Source of the DNA: Maratus speciosus
Taxonomy: Eukaryota > Arthropoda > Arachnida > Araneae > Salticidae
Assembly (NCBI GenBank): GCA_963932465.1
Contig: OZ010792.1
Location: 186,343,377 to 186,407,376 of the forward strand
Length of the DNA stretch: 64,000 nucleotides
Direction: 5' to 3'
Under the pieces are notes generated by a model, which made no database searches, was not told the origin of the DNA, and was given only the letters and a program-made list of their open reading frames with translations. Position 1 is the stretch's first letter; each line of letters begins with the position of its first letter. Positions 47,025-58,011 of this stretch are shown here, piece by piece. Both the position numbers and the translations under genes were made by a program.

Positions 47025-47112
47025 TTACTCGCGTAATAGTCGCACTTTTTCTGCCAATTTTTCATTCTGAAAGTCTAAGTGCGACTATTATGCGGGGAAA
47101 TCTACTACACAA
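47025..47112. mobile_element. short hairpin, TATTTACTCGCGTAATAGTC-type
   Basis: GCGTAATAGTCGCACTT near 47034 pairs with AAGTGCGACTATTATGC near 47079, and TATTTACTCGCG resembles pogo-like TIRs at 58012. Probably a MITE relic. Confidence 0.5.
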
Positions 47113-47978
47113 TATTGTACACTCTAATGCTAAAACATTACTGGTATAAAAAAAAAACACATTATAATAAAGTTAGTAACTTATCAAATGTTTCCAATCT
47201 ATGTGCTGTTTATTAAATACCATTTTTCTTTTTATGGTAATATTTTTTTAGACGTAAAATTTACAAATAATCTTTGTTAAAATTTTGACAAAAAATTCTC
47301 ATAATAAATCACTTTCACTGAAGGTATCAGTACCACTATTGTAATATGAATCGGTGTATGAAGAATCTCCGTCATTCCATAAAATGTCATCTTCACTTCT
47401 GTCCAAAGCGTCGGAGATTAATAGTATTATTCCTTTGTACAAATGCAAGATGAGCTGCAAACCATATTTGCTTGTTTTGTTATTTGTGCCACTAACTAAA
47501 TTATATTTATTTGCTGTTTTTATTAATTCTGAAATTACTTACTGTTCCATCTAGGCCATTTTTTAAAGTTGCAGCACCCTGCTCTTTTTAAAATGGGCGA
47601 AATACATCCTTTTTTAAAAAAAATGAAATTCTCCTTTAGTTGCAATCGGAGATTTCTTGTAAAAAAGTTCCCCATACCACAGTATTTCTAAATCAGTGTG
47701 CCCAAGACCTTGCAAAAATTATAGAACTTTATTTCTTTAGAAAATACAAGATATTGTTAAATCATGTCGTTATTTAATTGTATTTTTCAATTTGTAATTC
47801 ATAAAATCCTTAAAAATTAATGTCACTTTATTTATCATATTAACAAATTATATACTTTTTTCTTATAACATTACTAAACACATTACTAATATTACATTTA
47901 CTCATGAAGCTCTGTCATCATGCTCCGATTTTACTGAACTAGCACCTCTTTTTAATACATTTGACTAAAAACACCAAA

Positions 47979-48240
47979 AAGCATTTTTATATGAAAAATA
48001 TCAATTATTTATTCAAATAAAGTTTTGAAATTCAATAGCGATACTTTCATATTAGCAACATTCCAAGAGTTTATAGTCGAAGAAATCGCCAAAGATTTTG
48101 CTACCTACAGCAGTTTCTTTTTTTTTATATATATATATATAAATTCTAATAGTTTTAGTAGTTTAAGCGAGCTGTTCGATTACATGTTTATTAAATTTGT
48201 TTTATTTATGTACAATTTTTGATGAAGTTTTTAATTTACT
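47979..48240 (+). repeat. dispersed repeat E, copy 2
   Basis: Direct repeat of 51169-51411, sharing AATATCAATTATTTATTCAA and TTCAATAGCGATACTTTCAT. Confidence 0.7.
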
Positions 48241-48505
48241 ATAAAGGTTTTAGAATAACGTGTGGTGAAAATTTTAAATATACAGTCTGTTACAAATGCA
48301 TGTAACCATATTTACTATTAACTTTTACATGACGCAGTAAAATAAAAAATAATGAAAATAATATAAAATAGTTAGCTATTTTTATGTGAATAATGTATAA
48401 AAATTCAAACCATAAGCACAAAATAAAAACACACATTGATTCATTATTACTATTATTATTTTATTTACAGGGATTAGATAATTACAAATAACAAGCCCCC
48501 TTTAA

Positions 48506-49046
48506 CCCACATTGTACCGCTGTCCTATAAATAGGACAGCTAATAAAACATTTTTTAAAATAAAATTGGTAAGGATTTTTTGGATGCATTTTGTTATGAC
48601 GTCTTTAAAATACATAAAAATATAACATATAAACAAAAAAACAAAAAAAAAAAAAAAAAAAAAAAAAAAAACAAGTAACCAATTAAAATTTAATTGAAAA
48701 AAATCTATTTAAAAAATTCTTTAAGAATTGTGATCTTATAATCTAGAATTTTACCGTTATTATTATCTTTTTATTGGAGAAATCATAGAGTATTTTTGTA
48801 CAACAGAAACAGTTTTTTAAAGTAAAATAAAATATTTGCTCATAAAATTATTTTATGTATGCATTTTATATGTCCTTACTATGTGTCCTACTAATATGTC
48901 CTGTTTAAAGGACAACTAGTTACTTAAAAAATTAAAAACTTTTTTTTCAAAATTTTGCTAGTATCTACTTAATTACACAATATTAATGATGTAATTGAAG
49001 TTTTAAAATTTTTCAAAAATATTTAATCGGTGTGCTTCAATATGGG
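48506..49046. mobile_element. piggyBac-like MITE with TTAA duplication
   Basis: Left end CCCACATTGTACCG and right end, inverted, CCCATATTGAAGCA, between TTAA at 48502-48505 and 49047-49050. A perfect palindrome GCTGTCCTATAAATAGGACAGC core (48519-48540, given here as GCTGTCCTA paired with TAGGACAGC) and further GTCCT/AGGAC motifs near 48870-48913 lie inside. A long poly-A tract at about 48630-48672. No transposase. Confidence 0.7.
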
Positions 49047-49050
49047 TTAA

Positions 49051-51168
49051 TCAGTCTGTTTTCTAATAAAGTGTATAGTATAACTATTTTGAAGTTTATG
49101 CGTATAAAATCATTCAAGAAGTAAAATATTAAAAGTATCCAGAAAAAAAAAATAATGAAATATATTTTACATTTTAGCTTCCTTCATTCAAGTACATGGA
49201 TATGTTTTTAATAATTAAAATATTTCAATAAAACCATATTTAAATCCTCACTGGGTTGCATAATTTCTATATTTATCAACAAATTGAGACACCGGTTTAC
49301 GTTGAAAACTTTTCGTTCATAATGTTTAACTGAAAAGTTCTTACCAACTAAGGATATCTCTTTATAAATTTTTATAACTTTTGTCACATCTAATAATATT
49401 TATTGACACTGAGTTTTCCCTCTTAATACTACATTTGCATGATATCCTTTAAATAGTACTTCTCCATTAAGTAAAAAAATTCTTACTTCTTTTAAATAGA
49501 CTATCTTCTTTTCTTCTGAACATATATTAATTTTTAAATAAAAATATGCAACGCAAATTGCTTGAGACTATCAAAAAATTTTATTCCATAAAAAGGCCTT
49601 TTTATTTAGTACGTTAAATTCATTTAAATATTTGGTAATTATGTTAAACTTTGATTATAATATTTTTATATGTCATTTTAAAGTTTGAGAAAATATGTGA
49701 TTTTATCCTATAATATTTTAAAAGAAAACAAATCTGATTAAAATAAATTTATATAATTGATTTTAATCATCTGATTAAAATTGTTGATAGACAGTTATTT
49801 ATTTCAAAAAATTAAATATTAAATCTACTAAACTTTATTAGGTTAATGAAATGTCTATATACTAAAATCGTTATAATTTAAAGAAAAGCAAACTCTGGAA
49901 TAAAATATTTTCCATACCTTTTTTTTTCCCTTAACGTCGTTCTTTAAATTCCGATGTAATCCATGTTTTAGGAAGAACAAATTTTGGAAGTAGAAAATAT
50001 GTGTTCAATAATACATACAACAGCAATGATGCGAATCATTTAAACCACACCAAAGCTGGCGTAAATATCTCAAACTCATACTTTTGTCTAAAGTATTATC
50101 TTGGGATGATTATTCCTATGAATTTTTTAGGTTAAATGTTTGTATCTGACAGACTGCATGTTCATAACGCTACCTATTGTCTAGCAAAAAACTCCATCTG
50201 CCTGTTCTAAAGATTAAACGCAGTATAGTTTTATCGTCTGCGGTTTTTAGCGCTGTTTTGTTTATGAAAGCAAGAACAGATGGCTTTTCCGTTCTTATAA
50301 ATTTATATGACATAAAGCATACTTCCAATTAAAATTTCTCGTTTCTAGAATTTTTTGATGCATTTAACTTTTTTTTATGTGTTTCAAAATAGTTCAAGTT
50401 TTAAGTTTTGTAAAGCTACTGTCGAATATGACAATAATTAAACTAATATTGGGAGTGTAACAATTTAAAGAATGTTTAAATTTTTAGAGTATTTAAAATT
50501 CATTTTAATATGCAATAGTGCAAGGTCTTTTGAAAATAGAAAATTAAAGTTTATATTATAGGTAGTAAATGCAACATAAAAAAGAAATAAAATAACTGGA
50601 GAAATAATGTTTTTAGTGGGGGAGGGGGGGGGGGATCAGGCAATTGTCATTTTTTTCTATTTTAATTTCCTGTAGAATAAAACATCTTGTAAGATAACAG
50701 TATTTTTCAAAATAAATTTCCAGAAACGAAAAAAATATAAATAAATATGAATAATTAATTACGTCACGTGTTTTGCATATATTTTTTATATTTTATTTTA
50801 TATTCGGAAAAAGTTAAATTTATTTAAAAAGTGTGACACAAGTAGCCAAATATATTTTTTAAGAATTACTACTAAAAATAACTAAACACTAGCAGAAAAG
50901 TTTATTACTGAAAATATGCAAGTGTTTTTATTTATATAATAAAACATTGCTTTATTGCAAAACTCCGTCCCTTCCCATGCCCACACAGAAACAAATCTTT
51001 GCTTTCTCCACCTGTATATTAATTTCTGCCATTTCCGCTGATAAGAATAATTTGTAGATAACAAACCATTTTCCCGGATTATAGAATACAGGGTAAAAAC
51101 ATTTTTTTATTATTGAAATCTCTACAATTAATACATTTTTCTATATTGACCACTAATAACCCCAAAAA
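49051..51168. other. AT-rich interior of the 6.5-kb element
   Basis: No coding signal or TIR pair recognised. Poly-G run near 50618. Confidence 0.5.
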
Positions 51169-51411
51169 AACATTTCTATAAGAAAAATATCAATTATGTA
51201 TTCAAATAAAGTTTTAAAATTCAATAGCGATACTTTCATATTAGCAACATTCCAAGAGCTAATAGTCGAAAAAAATCGCCAAATATTTTACTATTTACAA
51301 CAGTTTTTTTTAATTCAAATAGTTTTAATAGTCTAAGCGAGTAGTTAGATTACGTGTCTATTATATTTGTGTTTTATTTATGTACATTTTTTGATGAAGT
51401 TTTTAATTTTG
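51169..51411 (+). repeat. dispersed repeat E, copy 3
   Basis: See 47979-48240. The presence of a third copy at 9117-9345 argues against these two being the LTRs of one element. Confidence 0.7.
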
Positions 51412-52605
51412 TTGTGGAATATTAGCCGGGAACAAACACTGAATTATTTTTATTGTTTGAAGTGGGAAGTTTTAATCTTAACATATGTTTTGTCACACTG
51501 TGAGTTTACAACATGGTAGGGTTTTTTGTCACATAATGAGACGTACGTTACATGTAGTGTCATAACAATGACGTCACAATTTTTTTTAAATTGACAGAAA
51601 ATTTTTTTTACGGTAAATAACATGTTTTGAAGAATTTTTGTAATTTTTAAAAGTTTTCTAAGAAGTTCACATATCAGTCACAATGTGACGTCGCTTAGTG
51701 GTGGCATTTTGGTCACAGTTGTGACGTGACCACAGTGACTTACAGTGACGTCACAATGACGTCACTGTGACCATGCATGCTATGAGGGACATATTCTTGA
51801 TTTCAAAAATCATTAATTTCTGATTTGATTGTTTGTTTACCTCAAATTATTTTATCAAAAAATAAAGCTCTGAAATATCAGAAGTTTTTAAAAAATTAGC
51901 TTAGCTTATTAATTGGCTGTAAAGATGTAATTATGTATATTGATTAAAAAGTTGTCAAAATTGGGGGGGGGGGGGGTATTTTAGCTACACACACACAAAA
52001 AAAATTACAACTATGTTTTTACAACAATTTATCATAGTATGGTGTATATTCAATATTGTTTTAGATATAACGAAATATTGTACAAAGAAAAACCTTGTTC
52101 TATTATTAAAGTAACTTTAAACGGACCTCTACTTGAATGAATGAAATTATGCATTTAGTCAGAACTACTTTAAAAAGTATAAATAAAGTTACGAATTATT
52201 TATTCTTATTTTATCTAATTTTACCTAAAAATAGAAAATTAATTAAATAAAATAGTTTGTATATGTTTAATTTCATTACAAACTAGTCATGAAATCATTT
52301 AAATTCCTCTTCAACTGCATTTCATTATTACAAAAATCTTGTGTATTTTTAATCTAGAGCATTTTAAAGTATTGATTTAACAAAAAACTTCTTGTGTATA
52401 TTTAATCTAGAGCAATTCAAAGTACTGATTTATTATAGAAAAAAATGGATTTAACAGGATGTGCATGGGAAAATGACAAATACTATAGCGGCAGTGGGAG
52501 CGCTAGCGCCATCTATCGGTGTCCTCTGTTTCTGAAGTATGATTTTGATGCTGATAATAACACTATTCACTTCTAGGCACTATAGTCGAGGTACACACTG
52601 TATGT

Positions 52606-52630
52606 GTATATATATATATATATATATATT
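52606..52630. repeat. TA microsatellite
   Basis: (TA)n run directly downstream of the 9-kb element. Confidence 0.9.
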
Positions 52631-52807
52631 AAGCAAATGAAAAAATAAGTATTGTGCGAAAATATCCGTTTGAGTGTAGGGTAATTTCTTGATGCTTTTA
52701 TTTATTTTTGAGTACTTTAGGAGTGAATTTTTATCGAGATTAGGATGCAAATCATATTTTATTGTGTTAAAATCAACATGAAAATATTATAAAATAAAAT
52801 AATTTTA

Positions 52808-53622
52808 ATTTAATAGATTACAACGACCATTTGGAATTTATTTCGTCCACCAAATTCCGTCGCATCCTCTTCAACAACAGATCGCAAAGATCAAACTTCA
52901 GACCACCAAAACCTTCATCGATAAACTCTCCAAGTCCCGTTTCTAGAAGAAAAACAGTTTACAAATTGAAAGCAGTTCCACCGAATCATCCACAGATTGC
53001 GACAAATTACCTACGTTGAGCTCAATTTTTCCCGGTTAGAATCGACCGATTGTAAAACGCCGTGGCTAGTGGATTGGAGCCCCTCGAGACATGGCCTTTT
53101 ATTATCAATCGATTAAACATTAGATTGTTTCTTTTTTCGCGTTCGTCTTTTATTCTGAAATCGATTTTCATGGGCTACGTAATCAGTTGAAGACATTGAT
53201 TTTCATGGCCTACATAATAAGTTGAAGAGCTTGATTTTTTTTTTTTTTTTTTGCAAGACGATTTTCATTTCGGCGTCACTCTTTGGCTTTGGATTTTTCC
53301 ATATCTGATAATTTGCGCCTACCCATTTTGTAACTTTTTCAATCTTTAACGATTTTATGCCTTTCGATTGCCTATTAAAACAATTTTTAACGATTTTATG
53401 CCTTTCGATTACCTATTAAAACATTTTTTAACGATTTTATGCCTTTCGATTACCTATTAAAACATTTTTTAACGATTTTATGCCTTTCTATTACCTATTC
53501 AAATAAAAATCCTTCTAAAAGTAAAGAACATCGTTGAATTTCGTTAAAAAAAAATAAAATGCGAGCATCATTTGGCCTCATCCTCGACCGAAAACAACAA
53601 CCATTTCCAAATGGTTAAAAAA
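52808..53622 (+). repeat. dispersed repeat A, copy 2
   Basis: Second copy of the block at 1318-2072, same orientation. A 41-bp unit beginning AACGATTTTATGCCTTTCGA is present four times (starts 53348, 53389, 53430 and 53471) against two diverged copies in copy 1. Confidence 0.7.
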
Positions 53623-53657
53623 TAAAATGTAATAGATGTACATTATTTTAACTAATA

Positions 53658-54350
53658 AAATAATCTTTTCAAAAAAATATATATATATATTAACCGACTT
53701 CAAAAAAGCACTAAAAAGAATTAAATAATTCTTTAAACTTCTCTAATGATGAAACGTTGTCCATTAACTGCACATCGGACATCATGTATCGGCATAAAAA
53801 CGTTAAATTTAATATATAGAATTTAATATCTACCAAACATGGATTTTCTGGAGAATATTTTTTACAAAAATTAATTTACATATTTATGATTTAATTTACG
53901 AATATATACATATAAAAAGTAATCAATTACTTTTTGAAGTTGGTGCCAACCTATCTTAGTATAATAAAATTGTGAATATATTGTGCTATTACCATGAATA
54001 AAGTGATGATGGAAAATATTATACAAAATTTCTTCAGCAAATTATTTGTTTAATCATTATCGATTGTGAATGTTTGGCACCAACTTCAAAAAATAATTGA
54101 TTATTTTTTATATGTATATATTCGTAAATTAAATCATAAATATGAAAATTAATCTTTTGTAAAAAATATTCTCTAGAAAATCCATGTTTGGTAGATATTA
54201 AATTTAACGTTTTTACGCCCATACATGATGTCCGATGTGCAGTTAATGGACAACGTTTCATCATTAGAGAAGTTTAAAGAATTATTTAATTCTTTTTAGT
54301 GCTTTTTTGAAGTCGGTTAATATTTTATTTTTTTGAAAAGATTATTTTAT
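53658..54350. mobile_element. ~690-bp palindromic element, TAACCGACTTC arms
   Basis: Two arms of about 300 bp (53658-53960 and 54050-54350) are near-perfect inverses, including TAACCGACTTCAAAAAAGCA and CATTAACTGCACATCGGACA with their complements, separated by a short loop. No coding capacity. Foldback or MITE; a target duplication cannot be fixed because the flanks are also AT-rich. Confidence 0.8.
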
Positions 54351-54736
54351 TTCCTACTTTTTATTTATTCATACTGTAACACATAATTATCCGGATTTCA
54401 ACATCTGCTGAATAGATAAATTATTTGTCAAATAAATTATAATTTACAAAAATTATTTATTAAACAAATAGTTTTTAATAAATTATTTATAATTTCATTA
54501 GAAGTATTGATTTTATTAGCATTTAATGTTTATATTTTTTTAAACAAGTACATTGTATTCACAACAGTCTACATTCATTTATTTATTGATCACACACACC
54601 TGACTTGTGTGCTTGACATAAAGGGCCCGCTTATAAGTCATCGTTAATATATAAGGACGAAATAGCACAAGGACTTTGAGCTTTGAAGTGGGGGGGGGGG
54701 GTTCTAGATAGCACAAGGAAATTTACAACACCACAG

Positions 54737-55368
54737 AATGGAGGATATTCCATCTCCGTTTTGATCACGTGGTCAAGGTAAAAACTTCTAGCGTAAAGAA
54801 GGGAAGGCTCCGTAGACGTGTAATGTAAATCCCCGCTAGCCAATGAAACTGTTCATGAGGCAAAGCAGTAGTATATTCCCTTCTTCTCAGTTAGAAATTC
54901 CTTAGGTAAATTACCGGTATCACGTGACTTTTTTCAGCCTCGAACCCAAATTTGGAATATCCTCCATTACATCTGGGAGCTCCACAAAGAGTGTGCAACG
55001 GAGCCAGCGGGAGTTAAACCCGCAGCCTAACTATGCTCTCAAGCGATTAGTGGTGTGGTGCCTTAACCATTCAGCCACGGTCTACATTCAAGAATTATTT
55101 TTGTAGGACTCCGTTGTCAAGAAGCCAACTTGTCACAATGGAAGATATTCTAAATCTGGGTTCGAGGCTGAAAAAAGTCACGTGATACCGGTAATTTACC
55201 CAAGGAACTTCTAACTGATAAGAAGGAAATACACTACTGCTTTGCCTCATGAACTGTTTCATTGGCTAGCGGGGATTTACATTACACGTCTACGGAGTCT
55301 TCCCTTCTTTATGTTAGAAGTTTTTACGTTGACCACGTGATCAAAACGGAGATGGAATATCCTCCATT
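54737..55368. mobile_element. composite: two inverted MITEs flanking a tRNA-like SINE head
   Basis: The left arm 54737-54968 and right arm 55138-55368 are inverse copies of a ~230-bp element. Each arm is itself bounded by AATGGAGGATATTCC-type inverted ends (the motif occurs four times). The centre holds a tRNA-derived sequence. The whole forms a large hairpin. Confidence 0.75.
54990..55085 (-). mobile_element. tRNA-derived SINE head
   Basis: On the minus strand, A box TGGCTGAATGG (55068-55078) and B box GGTTTAACTCC (55010-55020), with CACTAATCGC at the anticodon region and a long variable arm, like a type II serine tRNA. The acceptor stem does not close properly. Confidence 0.55.
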
Positions 55369-55605
55369 GTAAGCTTTTTGATACCCACTTCCGATGTCGG
55401 TTAGCATCGTTTTAGATATTTGGATTTTTCTGAATGCGGCATCTTCTCTAGACAAGATCTCGCGCTTCGGAAAGTTACCGCATCCAGTAAACTATAAGGC
55501 CCACATCGATACCTACGGACATCGAAATTGGGTGTGGAAAAGCTGACAATCCATCAATAAAGTTCACACATCAGAGCGCGGCAAAGTGCTTTAAGAGAAA
55601 CTTAT
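55369..55605. other. short unique-looking interval
   Basis: Less AT-rich than its surroundings, but no family, frame or structure recognised. Confidence 0.4.
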
Positions 55606-55614
55606 GTCCAAACT

Positions 55615-55926
55615 ACAGCGCCTAGAATACCTAGTGTGGAAATATGCTATCCAAACAGTGCTAAAAATTTGTATCCCTTAAATGTGCGACGATACTGCTA
55701 AAATTTCAAGTGTCGATCGCAGCGACATCTGCGGGATTTCCGTATTACTAGTATTGCACTGTATAGACTAGCAATATCTTACAGTTGTAGACAATATCCT
55801 GCAGATGTCGCTGCGATCTTCATATTCCACCAGCATCGTTGCATATTTAAGGGATATAATATTTTAGCGCTTTTTTAAGTATTACAGGGATAGCTGATTT
55901 CCACACTATATATTCTAGGCACTATA
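55615..55926. mobile_element. 312-bp palindromic MITE, ACAGYGCCTAGAA ends, 9-bp TSD
   Basis: Flanked by GTCCAAACT at 55606-55614 and 55927-55935. Arms include GATCGCAGCGACATCTGC and its inverse GCAGATGTCGCTGCGATC. The terminus is the same as that of the 9-kb element at 43591-52584. Confidence 0.85.
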
Positions 55927-55947
55927 GTCCAAACTGTAGCAAACCTA

Positions 55948-56107
55948 CACTGTTAAAAATATCGTGAAAAATTACCTCTGCTTATAAAGGCTATCTATTT
56001 TCTGACCAATGAGAACGCTACATAAACGCCTATGGATCATTCTCATTGGTCAGAAAATAGATAGCCTTTAAAAACAGAGGTAATTTTTCACGATATTTTT
56101 AACAGTG
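55948..56107. mobile_element. Tc1/mariner-type hairpin MITE with TA duplication
   Basis: CACTGTTAAAAATATCGTGA and its inverse lie between TA at 55946-55947 and 56108-56109. The arms are almost perfectly complementary over about 70 bp, suggesting a young insertion. Confidence 0.85.
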
Positions 56108-56109
56108 TA

Positions 56110-57328
56110 GGCATTTTCTATAGAGCAATTCGACATATGGCAACGAGTCACGTGACGTCCACCTTTTTGACGTCATCACCGCTTGTGAGAGGGATGTTTG
56201 GTGTTTTTCTTGGCGACTTTCTGGCAACCTCGTATTACGGCAGTTTGTAAACAAAAAGATTAATAACATCAGTATTACAATTTATAATAAATACTATATA
56301 ATTTAATATATTGAAGAATATTAATAAAATCAGAATTACACGTTATCGCCGAAATGTTTATTAAATATATGGTGGATGAAAAAGGTTCCATACGCAGATG
56401 TAATAAATAAAATATTTTTTTTTACTCAAGATTGTTTATTACGAAGAGAGAGAAAATTTGTAGTTACAAAAAAATCACTATTAATTTGCATACTGCGTAC
56501 GATTACTTGCATATTTATTAAATGTTCCATTTGAAACACCTATTGTATATACTATATTTATTATATCTATACATTTCGTAAATATTAAGTAATGTGAACA
56601 AACTGAATCCCTTTTGTAATAGATATTTTATTTAAAGTATCACACAGCTGAAAAGTGTTTTAAAACTTTTTACGCTTTTTTATGTGTAGTGTGTTTAATT
56701 GAATCCCTTTTGTGTGTAATGCGTTTTACTTTGAAGTTCATCATTAATTTTTTATTTATTAATAGAAAACAAATATACTAAAATCTGCCGAGACAGTATC
56801 GCAAGGAACCAAGAAAAAGTTCCGTTTTAAACAGATTTCATTTTTAGCTGCTTGATTTTAAAAAAAAGCTGCTTTGCATTTTTAGCTGCTTGGAATACTA
56901 ACAACTTTAGTTGTACCCCCCCCCCCCCCCCCTTCACCAGCATATAGTATTTCATACATTATTTTCAAAAATTAAGCATTTTTTTCTTTAGTAAAAGAAA
57001 ATAATTAATATAATGTTTTAAATACATCTATCCATATACAATGGCGCACCCAGGATTTTTTTTATGGAGGATGCCGAGCATTGGTGGCGAAACAAAATAA
57101 AATTAGTGAGTGCAAAATTTCTCTGCTTATGATTACAGTAGGTAATTTACAAGGAGACACTAATTAATCATCAAATTACTGTAATTAATTCAGTATTTAA
57201 TAATAATTTATTTATTTTAATGAAAATTATTATATTTAAAATTTAATTAAATTAATAATTTAAAAGTACATTAATTTTTGAATGTGTAGAAGTTAAATAC
57301 TTAAAGAGCCCCTAAACACACATTTATA
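56110..57328. other. AT-rich stretch with a hAT-like end
   Basis: A CCGTTTTAAACAG-like block and poly-C run near 56820-56932, and CAATGGCGCACCCAGGATTT at about 57041, resemble hAT subterminal and terminal sequence. Boundaries cannot be paired. Confidence 0.4.
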
Positions 57329-57336
57329 GAATTTCC

Positions 57337-57485
57337 GGTACTTTTCGGTTCGCTGAGTACCAGTGTTATATATACATATACATATGTATATATGTGTATA
57401 TATACAATATATGTATATTTACATACATATATGTGTATATAAATATGTATATATGATACTGGCACTCTGCTAAACGAAAAGTACC
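57337..57485. mobile_element. 149-bp MITE with perfect 8-bp TSD and AT-rich core
   Basis: Ends GGTACTTTTCG and CGAAAAGTACC, identical flanks GAATTTCC (57329-57336 and 57486-57493). Inner arms GAGTACCAGT / ACTGGCACTC are followed by a TATACATATG-type core that could extrude as a cruciform. Confidence 0.85.
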
Positions 57486-57493
57486 GAATTTCC

Positions 57494-58009
57494 TATTTAT
57501 ATTTATCTGACCATGAGATATATTGTAGTTTTAAGGGAAATATCCAAAATAGACTTCACGAAATGAATTATTGGATGCAACTTTTTGGGCTAGTTCATTT
57601 AAACTTTATATTTGTCAGTCAGAATTTTTGGGAATTAATAAACTAATAGAGAATTTAATCTGTTTCAGGCATCAGTCAATTCTTGAAAGGCATTGCCTCT
57701 AGTCTTGGAAAGGGCAGCTGCCCCTACTGCTACCGTGGCTCAGCCGACTATGGAGACAAGTTGAATTGAACAGATAAAAAAATTCAGTAAATTCATTAAA
57801 AACATTGTTACACAATAAAATCTATTTTTCATTTTACAAATTACTTCAGTTTCAGTTACATTAATCTCTTTATGTATATATCATAAAGCAGCCCATTTGA
57901 TCTTTATTCTGTCATAGTGGATCTTAAGTAAATTTTTAAAATGTGTAAGGTTGAAAATGACTTTCGCTGACACAGGTTGTAACGGGAAGTGTTACACAGG
58001 GGTGCAGAA
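57494..58009. other. AT-rich stretch, nothing recognised
   Basis: No coding or repeat signal that I can name. Confidence 0.45.
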
Positions 58010-58011
58010 TA

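Larger units (their letters stand above)
45311..51788. mobile_element. 6.5-kb element with GTGACGTCAC-rich ends and 6-bp TSD
   Basis: Left end CCCCGTAAGGCATGGTGACG, inverted right end CCCTCATAGCATGCATGGTC. Flanks share ACATAT (45305-45310 and 51789-51794). About 350 bp at the left and 300 bp at the right are crowded with GTGACGTCAC / GTGAAGTCAC / TTGTGACG motifs, forming long degenerate inverted ends. It sits inside the third ~510-bp repeat. No transposase frame visible. A 6-bp duplication occurs in Maverick/Polinton and a few other groups, but nothing else supports those. Confidence 0.6.
44070..52230 (+). repeat. four tandem ~510-540 bp repeats, third split by a nested element
   Basis: The block TAAATTAACTTTAGAAAGAC starts at 44070, 44613, 45117 and 52107. 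Subtracting the 6478-bp insertion gives spacings of 543, 504 and 512 bp. Each copy includes CTTAGGATGAAT and ATTTATTCTTATTTTATCTA. Copies differ by poly-A, GA and poly-G expansions. Confidence 0.75.
43591..52584. mobile_element. 9-kb TIR element with 8-9 bp TSD, made of tandem repeats
   Basis: The left end ACAGTGCCTAGAAGTATATA is matched by the inverted right end TATAGTGCCTAGAAGTGAAT. Flanks are GCCGAGGT (43583-43590) and GTCGAGGT (52585-52592). The same ACAGYGCCTAGAA terminus bounds the palindromic MITE at 55615-55926. Removing the nested element (45311-51788) leaves about 2.5 kb, mostly ~510-540 bp tandem repeats. No transposase found. An 8-9 bp duplication would fit hAT, P or Mutator-type elements. 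Confidence 0.7.

Noticed and set aside
47979..51411. Direct repeats 3.2 kb apart as possible LTRs
   Set aside because: A third copy exists at 9117-9345. There are no TG/CA ends, primer-binding site or polyprotein between, and piggyBac-like MITE sequence lies there instead.
45311..51788. Maverick/Polinton, because of the 6-bp duplication
   Set aside because: No polymerase, integrase, protease or capsid-like frame is visible, and the ends do not look like that group.
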